DNA of 64,000 nt from Streptomyces antnestii (GTDB taxonomy: Bacteria > Actinomycetota > Actinomycetes > Streptomycetales > Streptomycetaceae): NCBI RefSeq assembly GCF_004005495.1, contig NZ_RZYA01000007.1, positions 62,001 through 126,000 of the forward strand. Reading direction: 5' to 3'. Positions within the stretch are counted from its first letter, which is position 1, and each line of letters opens with the position of its first letter. The notes under the pieces are model-generated. The model saw nothing but the letters and a program-made list of their open reading frames with translations. It ran no database searches and was not told the DNA's origin. The translations under genes and the position numbers were made by a program. Shown here piece after piece: positions 8,063-16,015 of the stretch.

Positions 8063-9385
8063 TCAGACGCGGGCGGCGCTCGCGTAGTGGTCGGTCCAGG
8101 GCAGCTGGGCGCCGGCGTACTTGGCGGCCCGGACGTCGCCGGATCGGGCGTGCCCCTCGAACAGCTCGACGCGGGCGGCGCGGCCGCACAGCTCGCCGAG
8201 GGCTGCGGACGCCTTCGGGTCACGGACCTCCTGGTACGTGACCGTGCGCAGGTACATGCCCACCCACAGGCCACCGGTGTAGCGGGCGGCGCCGCGGGTC
8301 GGCAGGACGTGGTTGGTGCCGATGACCTTGTCGCCGTACGAGACGCAGGTGCCCTCGCCGAGGAAGAGGGCGCCGTAGACGTGCATCTTGTCCAGGGCCT
8401 CACGGGGGTTCTCGGTGAGGATCTGTACGTGCTCGTAGGCGAAGGTGTCGGCGATGCGGTAGGCCTCGTCAAGATCGTCGGCCAGGACGATCTGCCCGTG
8501 GTCGCGCCAGGCGGGGCCCGCGATGTCGCCGGTCTGCAGGCCGGGCAGGATTTCGTCGATGTGCTCCTGCACGGCGGTGGCGACGCGCTCGCTGGTCGTG
8601 ATCAGCGCGGCGGGCGAGTCCGGACCGTGCTCGGCCTGCGAGAGCAGGTCGACAGCGGCGACGAACGGGTCGGCGGTGTCGTCGGCGACGACGAGGATCT
8701 CGGTCGGTCCGGCGAACAGGTCGATGCCGACCTCGCCGAACAACTGCCGCTTGGCCTCGGCCACATAGGCGTTGCCAGGTCCGGCCAGCATGTCCACGGG
8801 CGTCATGGTCTCGGTGCCGACACTCATCGCGGCGATGGCCTGCACGCCGCCGAGGATGTGGATCTCGTCCGCGCCCGCGAGGTGCATCGCGGCGACGGTC
8901 GCGGCGGGGATCTCGCCGCGGATCGGCGGGGTGCAGGCGACCACGCGCGGCACCCCGGCGGCCTTCGCGGTCACGATGGTCATGTGCGCGGAGGCCGTCA
9001 GCGGGTAGCGGCCGCCGGGGATGTACGCGCCGACGGACCGGACCGGAACATGGCGGTGGCCGAGGAAGACGCCGGGCTCGGACTCGATCTCGATCTCGGC
9101 CATGGAGGCGCGCTGGGCCTCGGCGAACCGGCGGACGTTGGCCTGGACGGTCTTGATGTCCTCGATGACCTGCGGGTCGAGGCTGTTCATGATCTCGGCG
9201 AGCCGGGCCTCGTCGAGCCGGAAGGACGCCGGCTCCCAGCGGTCGAAGCGCGCGGAGAGTTCACGGACCGCCTCGTCGCCTCGGGCGCGGACGTCGGCGA
9301 TCAGCTCGCGGACGGTCTGCGCGACGGCGTCGTTGCCCGACGGGGCGGTGGACTGGCTGACAGCGGCCTTGATGGTGCGGGACAC
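8063..9385 (-). CDS. histidinol-dehydrogenase-like oxidoreductase (HisD/HpsN superfamily), catabolic paralogue
   Basis: A 440-residue HisD-fold protein, a zinc- and NAD-dependent family that oxidises an alcohol to a carboxylate in two steps. Candidate zinc ligands and catalytic residues of HisD are all kept: SQAEHGPDSPA, the Glu-His pair in AYEHVQI, the Asp in CVSYGDKVIGTNHVLPT and the His in FEGHARSGD. The GTG at 9383-9385 is preferred because GAGGAG sits six bases before it. No other his genes are near; the neighbours are a transporter and a LacI regulator, so a catabolic role such as the sulfopropanediol dehydrogenase branch is more likely than histidine synthesis. The substrate is unproven. 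Confidence 0.88.
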   Translation of the reverse strand: MSRTIKAAVSQSTAPSGNDAVAQTVRELIADVRARGDEAVRELSARFDRWEPASFRLDEARLAEIMNSLDPQVIEDIKTVQANVRRFAEAQRASMAEIEIESEPGVFLGHRHVPVRSVGAYIPGGRYPLTASAHMTIVTAKAAGVPRVVACTPPIRGEIPAATVAAMHLAGADEIHILGGVQAIAAMSVGTETMTPVDMLAGPGNAYVAEAKRQLFGEVGIDLFAGPTEILVVADDTADPFVAAVDLLSQAEHGPDSPAALITTSERVATAVQEHIDEILPGLQTGDIAGPAWRDHGQIVLADDLDEAYRIADTFAYEHVQILTENPREALDKMHVYGALFLGEGTCVSYGDKVIGTNHVLPTRGAARYTGGLWVGMYLRTVTYQEVRDPKASAALGELCGRAARVELFEGHARSGDVRAAKYAGAQLPWTDHYASAARV

Positions 9386-9406
9386 GCCGAGCTCCTCACT
9401 CAGGGA

Positions 9407-9435
9407 TGGATACGTATCCATTGGATACGTATCCA
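9407..9435. promoter_or_regulatory. tandem LacI-type operators
   Basis: Two perfect copies of the 14-bp palindrome TGGATACGTATCCA lie at 9407-9420 and 9422-9435, 15 bp apart, just upstream of the HisD-like start. The same palindrome occurs at 14376-14389, and a degenerate copy at 10568-10581. A LacI gene lies next door. Confidence 0.85.
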
Positions 9436-9468
9436 CATCATGGAAGGCAGATGCTCGACGGTCAAGAG

Positions 9469-9524
9469 GCGATGTACGCGAGGTGATGTACGAGAGGTGA
9501 CGTACGAGAGCTGATGTGCGAGAG
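9469..9524 (+). repeat. four 14-bp tandem repeats
   Basis: Four units of the form GTGATGTACGAGAG follow each other between the operators and the 3' end of the LacI gene, with one to three changes each. They lie in non-coding DNA. A spacer or binding function is not evident. Confidence 0.75.
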
Positions 9525-9538
9525 GCGAGGGGAAGCGG

Positions 9539-10537
9539 TCAGGCGGGAGGCGCCGTGGTGGAGCGCTCCACGAACTCGACGGGCAGGACCTCGTGCCGGT
9601 GCGGCAGGTCGGGATCGTCGAGGCGGTCCAGGAGCAGCTCCACTCCGACCTGGGCGATGCGCTCCAGGGGTTGGCGCACGGTCGTCAGGTCGATGCGCTC
9701 CCACGCGGACAGTGACACGTCGTCGCAGCCGACCACGCTCAGTTCGGCCGGCACCGGGACGCCGGCCGCCGCGGCCGCGTTCAGCGCCGCGTACGCCATC
9801 ACGTCGTTGTGGCAGAACAGCGCCGTGGGCGGCTCGGAGCTCGCCAGCAGGGTGCGCACCGCCTCGTACGCGGTGCTGTAGTCGTAGGCGCCGTCGATCT
9901 CCGTGAGCGTGACACCGCCCGCGCCCCCGACCTCGCGGCGGAAGGCGAGCCCGCGCTGCTGCGCGGTGCTCGCCCCTGCGACACCGCGGACCATCGCGAT
10001 CCTGCGGTGTCCGAGGCCGAGCAGATGCCGGGCCGCGAGCTCACCCGCGGTCACGTTGTCGGCCTCGACCTGGTCGGCCGGGAAGCCCTCGAGCGTGCGG
10101 TGGCACAGGACCACCGGGATGCCGTGGTCGGTCGTCCGGTGCGCGAGGGGCTCCCCTTCGAGCGCCGACGTGAACACGACCCCGTCGACGCCTTCACGGC
10201 GCAGCAGCGCGAGCCCCTCCTCTGCCGACATCACGTCGGTGACCAGCGAAAGGCGCAGGCCGCGTTCGTGCAGGACGCGCTCCACGGCCTTGACCATCAC
10301 CGGGTAGAAGGGGTTGGTCAGGTCGCGGATCACGACGCCGATCAGGCCCGAACGCGCACCGACGAGGCTGCGCGCGGCCTGGCTGGGCTGGAAGTCGTAC
10401 TTGGCCACGACTTCGAGGACGCGCCGCTTGGTCTCGGGCGCCACGCTCCCGCCGTTCAGCACCCGGGAGACCGTCGACTGCGCGACACCCGCCTCCCGCG
10501 CGATCTGCACGCTCGTGACCGTGGGCCGCCGCGCCAT
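9539..10537 (-). CDS. LacI family transcriptional regulator
   Basis: A 332-residue LacI/GalR repressor. The DNA-binding head reads VTSVQIAREAGVAQSTVSRV with the hinge helix segment PSQAARSL, followed by a periplasmic-binding-protein-like effector domain (GVVIRDLTNPFYPVMV, FCHNDVMAYAAL, VVGCDDVSLSAW). The ATG at 10535-10537 follows GGAGGTAAGGA. Its gene lies between the symporter/FAD operon and the HisD-like operon on the same strand. Palindromes of LacI type stand in front of the HisD-like gene, near its own start, and in front of the secreted hydrolase at 14408, so it probably represses all three until an inducer is present. Confidence 0.95.
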   Translation of the reverse strand: MARRPTVTSVQIAREAGVAQSTVSRVLNGGSVAPETKRRVLEVVAKYDFQPSQAARSLVGARSGLIGVVIRDLTNPFYPVMVKAVERVLHERGLRLSLVTDVMSAEEGLALLRREGVDGVVFTSALEGEPLAHRTTDHGIPVVLCHRTLEGFPADQVEADNVTAGELAARHLLGLGHRRIAMVRGVAGASTAQQRGLAFRREVGGAGGVTLTEIDGAYDYSTAYEAVRTLLASSEPPTALFCHNDVMAYAALNAAAAAGVPVPAELSVVGCDDVSLSAWERIDLTTVRQPLERIAQVGVELLLDRLDDPDLPHRHEVLPVEFVERSTTAPPA

Positions 10538-10567
10538 GATTCCTTACCTCCGGGTCGTGTCGAGGCA

Positions 10568-10581
10568 AGGATACGGATCTA
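10568..10581. promoter_or_regulatory. degenerate LacI operator (possible autoregulation)
   Basis: AGGATACGGATCTA matches 11 of 14 positions of the palindrome found at 9407, 9422 and 14376. It lies 30 bp upstream of the LacI start, a normal place for autoregulation. The mismatches make it weaker evidence. Confidence 0.5.
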
Positions 10582-10604
10582 CGTCCGCGCCCGGGGCCGA
10601 GAGG

Positions 10605-11774
10605 TCACTGCTGTCCGGCGAAGCGGGCGGGCTGCAGGGCCGGCAGGCGCGTCCGGCCGACCAGGCGTCCGGGGCGGAAGTCGGTCAGGAGGTCGTCTGG
10701 TTCGCCGGTGATCAGCTCCTGCGCGGCGAGTCGGCCGAGAAGGGGGCCGAGGGTGATGCCGCTGTGGGTGGCGAGGGTGTAGACGCGGGTGCAGTCGCCG
10801 AGGAAGCCCGCGACCGTGAGGCCGTCGGCAGGCAGGGCACGCTGTCCGACCCGCAGCGATTCCAGGCGGGCGCCTTCGGTTCCGGACAGCAACTCGCCCA
10901 GGCGGCGGCACAGTTCGGCAGCGTGCGGGCCGTCCGCGGCGGGCGGGTCCGCCGGGTCGGCGTGCGCGTCGAGGTCGAGACCCTGCACGATGAGGCGGCC
11001 CGCACCGTCGGGGCGGACGTTGATCCGGGGGGTGGTGAGGACTCGGTCGAGGCGGGTCGGGAGCGGGTTCGTGTAGCCGAGCAGGCCGACGGTGGCGGTA
11101 CCTGCGGCGTCGGGGTCGGCCATGGGGACGCGATGACCGGCCGTCGCGGTGAGGTGCTCCGTCCAGCGGCCGGCCGCGATCACGACCGCGTCGGCCTCGT
11201 CGGCAGTGCCGTCGGACAGTTCGACGCGTACGCCGTCCGCCGTTTCGCGCAGGCCGGTGACTTCCGCCGGACGGCGCAGCCGGGCGCCCAGGTCGCGGGC
11301 CTCTCCCCACAGACGGGAGACGAGCAGGGCGGGGAAGACATGGCCTTCCTCGGGGTAGTACGCGATGTGTCCGGCATCGGGGGCCAGGCGCAGGTCGGGG
11401 ACCAGACGGCGGGCCTCGCGCGGGGTGATCCAGCGCACGGGGTACTCCCGGTCGAGGAGTTCACCGACCGACGCGGCGAGCCGCTCGGATCCGGCCGAAT
11501 CCCCGGCCCACTCCAGGTTTCCGTTGCGGACGTACCAGGCCGGGGCCGTGCCGGGCTGTTCGGCAAGTGCTTCGTGCTCGGCCATTCCGCCGACGTTGAG
11601 CTCGTGGTACGAACGGGGGTTCTTGTTGTGGGAGTTGGTCCAGGCGAACGAGGTGGCGGAGGTGCCGGCCAGCGCGTGATCCCGTTCGTAGACGGTCACT
11701 TCGGCTCCGGCGCGGGCCAGGGAACGGGCGGTCGCGGCGCCCAGGACACCGAGTCCGATCACGGCGGTCTTCAT
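10605..11774 (-). CDS. FAD-dependent amino-acid-oxidase-type oxidoreductase (DAO family)
   Basis: A 389-residue flavoprotein. It begins with the dinucleotide-binding motif VIGLGVLGAATARSLARAGA and the ribose-binding VYERD. The family signature continues as GTSATSFAWTNSHNKNPRSY, and the C-terminal FAD contact is THSGITLGPLLGRLAAQELI. The D-amino-acid oxidase/dehydrogenase fold suggests oxidation of an amine or amino acid to the imine. Its ATG overlaps the stop of the symporter gene (ATGA), so the symporter probably imports its substrate. The 67-bp gap to the LacI gene holds a degenerate operator. Confidence 0.87.
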   Translation of the reverse strand: MKTAVIGLGVLGAATARSLARAGAEVTVYERDHALAGTSATSFAWTNSHNKNPRSYHELNVGGMAEHEALAEQPGTAPAWYVRNGNLEWAGDSAGSERLAASVGELLDREYPVRWITPREARRLVPDLRLAPDAGHIAYYPEEGHVFPALLVSRLWGEARDLGARLRRPAEVTGLRETADGVRVELSDGTADEADAVVIAAGRWTEHLTATAGHRVPMADPDAAGTATVGLLGYTNPLPTRLDRVLTTPRINVRPDGAGRLIVQGLDLDAHADPADPPAADGPHAAELCRRLGELLSGTEGARLESLRVGQRALPADGLTVAGFLGDCTRVYTLATHSGITLGPLLGRLAAQELITGEPDDLLTDFRPGRLVGRTRLPALQPARFAGQQ

Positions 11775-13210
11775 GCGTTGCTCACAATCTCTCGCGGGGT
11801 GGTGGGGACGCGCTTCTCGGATGTGCTCGCGGTCAGCAGCAGGAGGACGACGGCAGAGGCGGCGATGCCGTAGACCGCGTACGGCACGGTGGTGCCGAGG
11901 TACTGGGCGACGCCGCAGCCGGCGAGACCGGCGAGCATGCCGCCGATCGCGGCGGCGGGGCTGAGCCTGCGGCGGCGGTGCAGGAGGTAGCCGAGGAAGA
12001 TCGGGGCGGCGAGCGCGGCGGCGGAGTAGGCGTACGAGGCGACGAGCCAGGCGAGTGCGGTGGGGAACGCGATCGCGAGCAGGGCCGCGACGGCCGCGAC
12101 GGCGACGGTGATGAGCCGGGAGAGCATGACGGTCCCGCGCTCGCCCGACCGCCCTCCCGCGACGGTCTGGTAGACGTCGCGCGTCAGGGTGGCGACCGTG
12201 GACTGCAGTGCGGCGCCGCTGGTCGCCACGATCGTCGCCACGAGGAAGGCGGCGAACAGGACGAGCATCCACGTGGGGAGCTGGGTGAGCAGCCACCCCG
12301 CCGCATCCTCCTGGTTGGCGAGCCGGGGATTCATCGCGTGGACGGCGAGACCGATACAGCCCGCGTACACCCCGCTGACCAGCATGGTCAGTCCGGAGAA
12401 CGCCAGGCCGCGGCGGGCGTCGGAGACCTTCTTGGTGGCGAACACCCGCTGGTAGTAGAGCTGGTTGGTGAGGGTGCCGGGGATGATCGCGGCGGCCCAG
12501 AGCCAGATCTGCTGCCAGCCGACCGCCGACACTCCGGCGGGGCTCCACAGCCGCTCCGGCACGGTCGCGGTGATACGGCCCCAGCCGCCGGCCAGATGGA
12601 TTCCGTAGAACGCGACGACGAGTGCCATCGCGATCTTGAAGAGTCCGAAGACGAAGTCGGCCCACGCGACCGAGGTGAGGCCGCCGGGCAGGACGAACGT
12701 CAGCGAGGCCAGGGTGATCACGGCCACGAGCGCGGGCGTCGATATCCCGGTCAGCTGGCCGAAGAGCTTGGCGAAGGCGACGAACTGGGTGACGATCCAG
12801 CCGAACGGGACCACGAGCGCGGCCAGTGCGGCGACGGCTGTGACGAGCCGGTGCTGCCCGAAGAGCCGGGTGACGACGTCGGGGACGGTGGTGAAACTCT
12901 GTTCGCGCAGCCATCTCGCGATCAGTGTCAGCAGGAGGAAGCCGACCAGGACGCAGCCTTCGTAGACGAACACGGACCACCCGGACCGGTAACCGATGCC
13001 CACGTGGGCGATGAGGACGCCACCGCCCGCCGCCGCGGCGAACTGGGTGATGACGACGACGAACAGCGGTAGTGACTCGTTGGCGGAAAGCCAGTCGCGG
13101 GACGTCCTGGCGCGGCGTCCGAAGTAGAGGGACATCGCCGCGCCCCAGCCGATCACCAGCAGACTGGCGACACTGATGCCGATGATCTGTCCGGTCGAAC
13201 CTGTGTGCAT
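11771..13210 (-). CDS. sodium:solute symporter (SSS family)
   Basis: A 479-residue membrane protein with about 13 hydrophobic helices and the SSS pattern: an N-terminal YFGRRARTSRDWLSANESLP loop, GWIVTQFVAFAKLFGQLTGI in the core, and NQLYYQRVFATKKVSDARRG. It is expected to couple sodium entry to uptake of a small solute such as an amino acid, proline-like compound or organic acid. The ATG at 13208-13210 follows GGAGG. It is co-transcribed and overlapped with the FAD oxidoreductase. Upstream, the 330-bp gap to the GntR gene contains a 22-bp repeat array, and the GntR gene is the closest regulator. Confidence 0.92.
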   Translation of the reverse strand: MHTGSTGQIIGISVASLLVIGWGAAMSLYFGRRARTSRDWLSANESLPLFVVVITQFAAAAGGGVLIAHVGIGYRSGWSVFVYEGCVLVGFLLLTLIARWLREQSFTTVPDVVTRLFGQHRLVTAVAALAALVVPFGWIVTQFVAFAKLFGQLTGISTPALVAVITLASLTFVLPGGLTSVAWADFVFGLFKIAMALVVAFYGIHLAGGWGRITATVPERLWSPAGVSAVGWQQIWLWAAAIIPGTLTNQLYYQRVFATKKVSDARRGLAFSGLTMLVSGVYAGCIGLAVHAMNPRLANQEDAAGWLLTQLPTWMLVLFAAFLVATIVATSGAALQSTVATLTRDVYQTVAGGRSGERGTVMLSRLITVAVAAVAALLAIAFPTALAWLVASYAYSAAALAAPIFLGYLLHRRRRLSPAAAIGGMLAGLAGCGVAQYLGTTVPYAVYGIAASAVVLLLLTASTSEKRVPTTPREIVSNA

Positions 13211-13404
13211 GGGTGCCTCCGGCGGCCGGGCGGCGCGGCCCGGCTCAGGTGGGTGAGGGCGTGCTCGGGAACCGCCTCACGGGGAGCGGGGCGGGGCGAG
13301 CCTGGGTGAGGAGAACAGGAGCCGCGCCCGGATGAAGCCGGGGCGGCGCACAGGGAGGGAAAGGCCCGATTCGGGTGGCCGTGCGCAAGTCGGTCGGGCG
13401 ATAA

Positions 13405-13558
13405 GGGAGTTACGCGTCCACGGACAGGGCGTTACGCGTCAGCGGAAGGGGAGTTATGCGTCAGCGGACCGGGAGTTACGCGTCAGCGGACGGGGAGTTA
13501 CGCGTCAGCGGACGGGGAGTTACGCGTCAGCGGACGGGGAGTTACGCGTCCGCTGACG
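13405..13558. repeat. seven 22-bp tandem repeats overlapping the 3' end of the GntR gene
   Basis: Seven contiguous 22-bp units with the core GTTACGCGTCAGCGGAC fill 13405-13558. Units 4 to 6 are identical. The first and last units differ most, and the last contains the stop codon (13542-13544) and final codons of the GntR gene. The array lies about 200-350 bp upstream of the symporter start. The rest of the 13211-13541 gap shows no gene. Confidence 0.92.
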
Positions 13559-14264
13559 GCTGGACGGTCTGTTCCAGGAAGAACTCGACGAGGTCAGGAC
13601 GGCTGATGTCCCAGCGCGCCTCGGCGAGTTTGCCGTCGGCCAGCCAGGTCAGGCGGCGCAGCCGGATCACCGCCTGCCCCTCGGGCACCCGCAGCCGAGC
13701 CGCGGTCTGCGCGTCGAGGGCGATCGGGTCGATGTAGATACGGGACTTCGCCGCCGGCACGCCGAGCCGGGCGAAGTAGTCGTGGGTGGTCAGGTGGTCG
13801 AGGTCTTCCTCCTGCAGTCGGGGGGCGAGTGCGAACGGGACGGCGGACAGTTCGACCGCGATCACGCTGTCGTCCAGGTCGTACTTCAGGCGGCGCAGCC
13901 GGTGCACCGGGGTCTCGTCGTCGACGCCCGGCATGGCCACCCCCGCCTCCCGGGCCGGGACGACGGTCGCGGACTCCACGGCGTGCCGCCCCGGGATCTC
14001 CGGGCCGCGCAGCGCCGGGTTCACGAACCTCAGCAGGTTCTCCTGGCGTGCCCCGTCGGTGACGAAGGTGCCTCGCCTGCGGTGTCGCTCCACCAGTCCG
14101 GCCTGTGCCAGTTCGGTCAGTACGCGCTGCGCGGTCGCGCGGCCGATCGCGTACTGCTCCTGGAGTTCGGCCTCCGTCGGAAGCCGGCTCCCGGGCGCGA
14201 GGGCACCCGAGCGGATCCGCTGTTCGAACTCGTGGCGGATGCGCAGGTACACCGGGACTGTCAT
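13542..14264 (-). CDS. GntR family regulator, HutC/UTRA type
   Basis: A 240-residue regulator. The winged helix reads YLRIRHEFEQRIRSGALAPG, then LPTEAELQEQYAIGRATAQR and LTELAQAGLVERHRRRGTFV. The UTRA effector domain follows, with PVHRLRRLKYDLDDSVIAVE and a C-terminal WDISRPDLVEFFLEQ. The ATG at 14262-14264 lacks a strong ribosome site. Its last codons and stop fall inside a 22-bp repeat array, so the C-terminus (PSADA) may have been altered by repeat growth. It is divergent from the secreted hydrolase. Palindromes in front of it suggest autoregulation, and it may also control the symporter/FAD operon downstream. Confidence 0.92.
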   Translation of the reverse strand: MTVPVYLRIRHEFEQRIRSGALAPGSRLPTEAELQEQYAIGRATAQRVLTELAQAGLVERHRRRGTFVTDGARQENLLRFVNPALRGPEIPGRHAVESATVVPAREAGVAMPGVDDETPVHRLRRLKYDLDDSVIAVELSAVPFALAPRLQEEDLDHLTTHDYFARLGVPAAKSRIYIDPIALDAQTAARLRVPEGQAVIRLRRLTWLADGKLAEARWDISRPDLVEFFLEQTVQPSADA

Positions 14265-14283
14265 GGCCAGAAATGTAGAGCCC

Positions 14284-14325
14284 GTCAATTGACCGGTCAA
14301 TACCCGTATTTCCCAGTCAATTGCC
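14284..14325. promoter_or_regulatory. repeated GTCAAT half-sites, candidate GntR operator
   Basis: The region holds the palindromes GTCAATTGAC (14284-14293) and TTGACCGGTCAA (14289-14300), overlapping, and a third GTCAATTG around 14316. It lies directly upstream of the GntR start in the divergent promoter region. Binding by this GntR protein is an inference from position and symmetry. Confidence 0.55.
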
Positions 14326-14375
14326 CCTTCGCACGCATCTTCTCTTGACGATCCATCGACCCTCGCCCAATTCTT

Positions 14376-14389
14376 TGGATACGTATCCA
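14376..14389. promoter_or_regulatory. LacI-type operator before the secreted hydrolase
   Basis: A perfect copy of TGGATACGTATCCA, identical to the two at 9407 and 9422, lies 19 bp before the hydrolase start and just before its ribosome site. A TTGACG hexamer at 14345-14350 could be the -35 box. The site would block transcription when occupied. Confidence 0.82.
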
Positions 14390-14407
14390 GCCTACGGAGG
14401 AGAGTGC

Positions 14408-15985
14408 ATGCCCAGCACAGTGACGGCCCGTCGGACGCGTGGCGCGCTGCCCCGGCACCTACGAATTCTGGCGGCCGCGACCCTGGTGGCCGGCGGCCTG
14501 GCCGGCGCCACCTCACCCGCGCAGGCCGAGCCCGGCACCGGCTCCCGCGGCGGCGAGGGCCTGCCCGTGATCTCCGGGCCGCTCCCGGACACCCCGACCT
14601 CGCACGCGTTCGGCGCCGCCGCCTACGAACAGGTGCCCGAGGACCTCGCCAAGTCCGGTTACACCGAGGGCGAGTACACCGTCAGCGGCACGGCGAACGT
14701 GTACGACTGGCCGGAACCCGGACCCGCCGTCGTGCGGACCGCGGACGCCCCGTACACCACCCGCATGCTGGTGCGGCGCCCCTCGGATCCGAAGAAGTTC
14801 AGCGGGCGAGTAGTCGTCGAGATGCTCAATCCGTCCAGCCGCTTCGACCTCAATATCGGCTGGGCCCATATGCACCGGCAGATGGTGCGCAATGGCGACG
14901 CGTGGGTCGGCATCACGGTGAAGCCCACGGCCCTGGAGGCGCTGAAGAACTTCGACCCGGAGCGCTACAGGAACCTCTCCCTCGCGAACCCGCTGCCTCT
15001 GAACGACCCCCGCAACTGCACCCGAGTACCCGCGGATTCGTCCCGCAGCACCGAGAACGGTCTCGCCTGGGACATCGACGCCCAGGTGGGACGGTTGATG
15101 CACAGCACCTCCGCGGCGAACCCGCTCTCCTACGACGGACGCGTGACGGTCCGCCGGGTCTACGGATTCGGGTACTCACAGACCGGCGGCTACCTCTACA
15201 ACTGGATCAACGGCGTGCGGCCGCTCGCCGACCGGGCGAACGGCGGCCGCCCCCTCTACGACGGCTATCTCATCGCGGGCGCCGGAGGATCCTTCGTCGG
15301 CATGGTCCCGATGAACCAGTGCGCCCCCGTTCCGCCCGCCGGCGACCCCCGCTACCGGCTCAAGGACGTCGGCGTGCCGGTCATCCACGTCATGACACAG
15401 TCGGACTACCTGACCGGCATCGACTCACGCCGCCCCGACAGCGACGCACCCGAAGACCGCTACCGCCACTACGAGATGGCCGGCACCGGCCACTCCAGCC
15501 CCGACCACCTGTACTACTCGGCTCGCCCCTCCGACATCGAGAGGACCGGGCGCGAAGCCCCGCGAATGATCTGCAACGAGGGCCCACGCAGCCGCTTCCC
15601 CAGCTACGTCTTCCTCGACGCGATGCTGCGCAACCTGGAGGGGTGGACCGAGGACGGCGTCACCCCACCACACGCGGCCCCCATCACCGTGAAGAACGGC
15701 ACACCCGTGCTGGACGAGCACGGCAACGTCACGGGGGGCCTGCGCTCGCCCTACCTCGACGTGCCCACCAGTACCTGGTACGGCAACTCCACCCCCGGCT
15801 CCTGTGATATCGCCGGACACGAAGTGCCCTTCTCCCGCGCGCAGTTGTCCGCCCTGTACCCGTCGCACGGCGCATACGTGAGCGCGGTCTCGGCGAACAC
15901 CCGTCGCCTGGTGTCCGAGCGTACGATCACTCCCGAGGACGGCCGCGCGCTGATCCGCGAGTCGACGACGTCGGACGTCCCCTAG
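14408..15985 (+). CDS. secreted alpha/beta-hydrolase-domain protein (Abhydrolase_10-like)
   Basis: A 525-residue exported protein. It opens with a basic stretch (TARRTRGALPRHLR), a hydrophobic core and SPAQAEPG, a clear signal peptide cleaved near residue 40. The nucleophile elbow GYSQTGGYLYNW (GxSxG) and the late AGTGHSSPDH suggest the Ser and His of a hydrolase triad. The fold resembles the large uncharacterised alpha/beta hydrolase domain family of actinobacteria, so an ester or lactone substrate is likely. The ATG follows GGAGGA. The LacI operator in front links it to the HisD-like enzyme and MHS transporter, suggesting that it releases the compound those genes use. Confidence 0.83.
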   Translation: MPSTVTARRTRGALPRHLRILAAATLVAGGLAGATSPAQAEPGTGSRGGEGLPVISGPLPDTPTSHAFGAAAYEQVPEDLAKSGYTEGEYTVSGTANVYDWPEPGPAVVRTADAPYTTRMLVRRPSDPKKFSGRVVVEMLNPSSRFDLNIGWAHMHRQMVRNGDAWVGITVKPTALEALKNFDPERYRNLSLANPLPLNDPRNCTRVPADSSRSTENGLAWDIDAQVGRLMHSTSAANPLSYDGRVTVRRVYGFGYSQTGGYLYNWINGVRPLADRANGGRPLYDGYLIAGAGGSFVGMVPMNQCAPVPPAGDPRYRLKDVGVPVIHVMTQSDYLTGIDSRRPDSDAPEDRYRHYEMAGTGHSSPDHLYYSARPSDIERTGREAPRMICNEGPRSRFPSYVFLDAMLRNLEGWTEDGVTPPHAAPITVKNGTPVLDEHGNVTGGLRSPYLDVPTSTWYGNSTPGSCDIAGHEVPFSRAQLSALYPSHGAYVSAVSANTRRLVSERTITPEDGRALIRESTTSDVP

Positions 15986-16015
15986 ACCTTTCCGCTCCCG
16001 CTGAGCGTCCGGACG

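Noticed and set aside
8087..9514. 475-residue plus-strand frame
   Set aside because: Antisense of the HisD-like gene, with typical shadow composition.
13405..13558. Possible CRISPR array
   Set aside because: The 22-bp units are contiguous with no unique spacers and no cas genes are near; these are simple tandem repeats.
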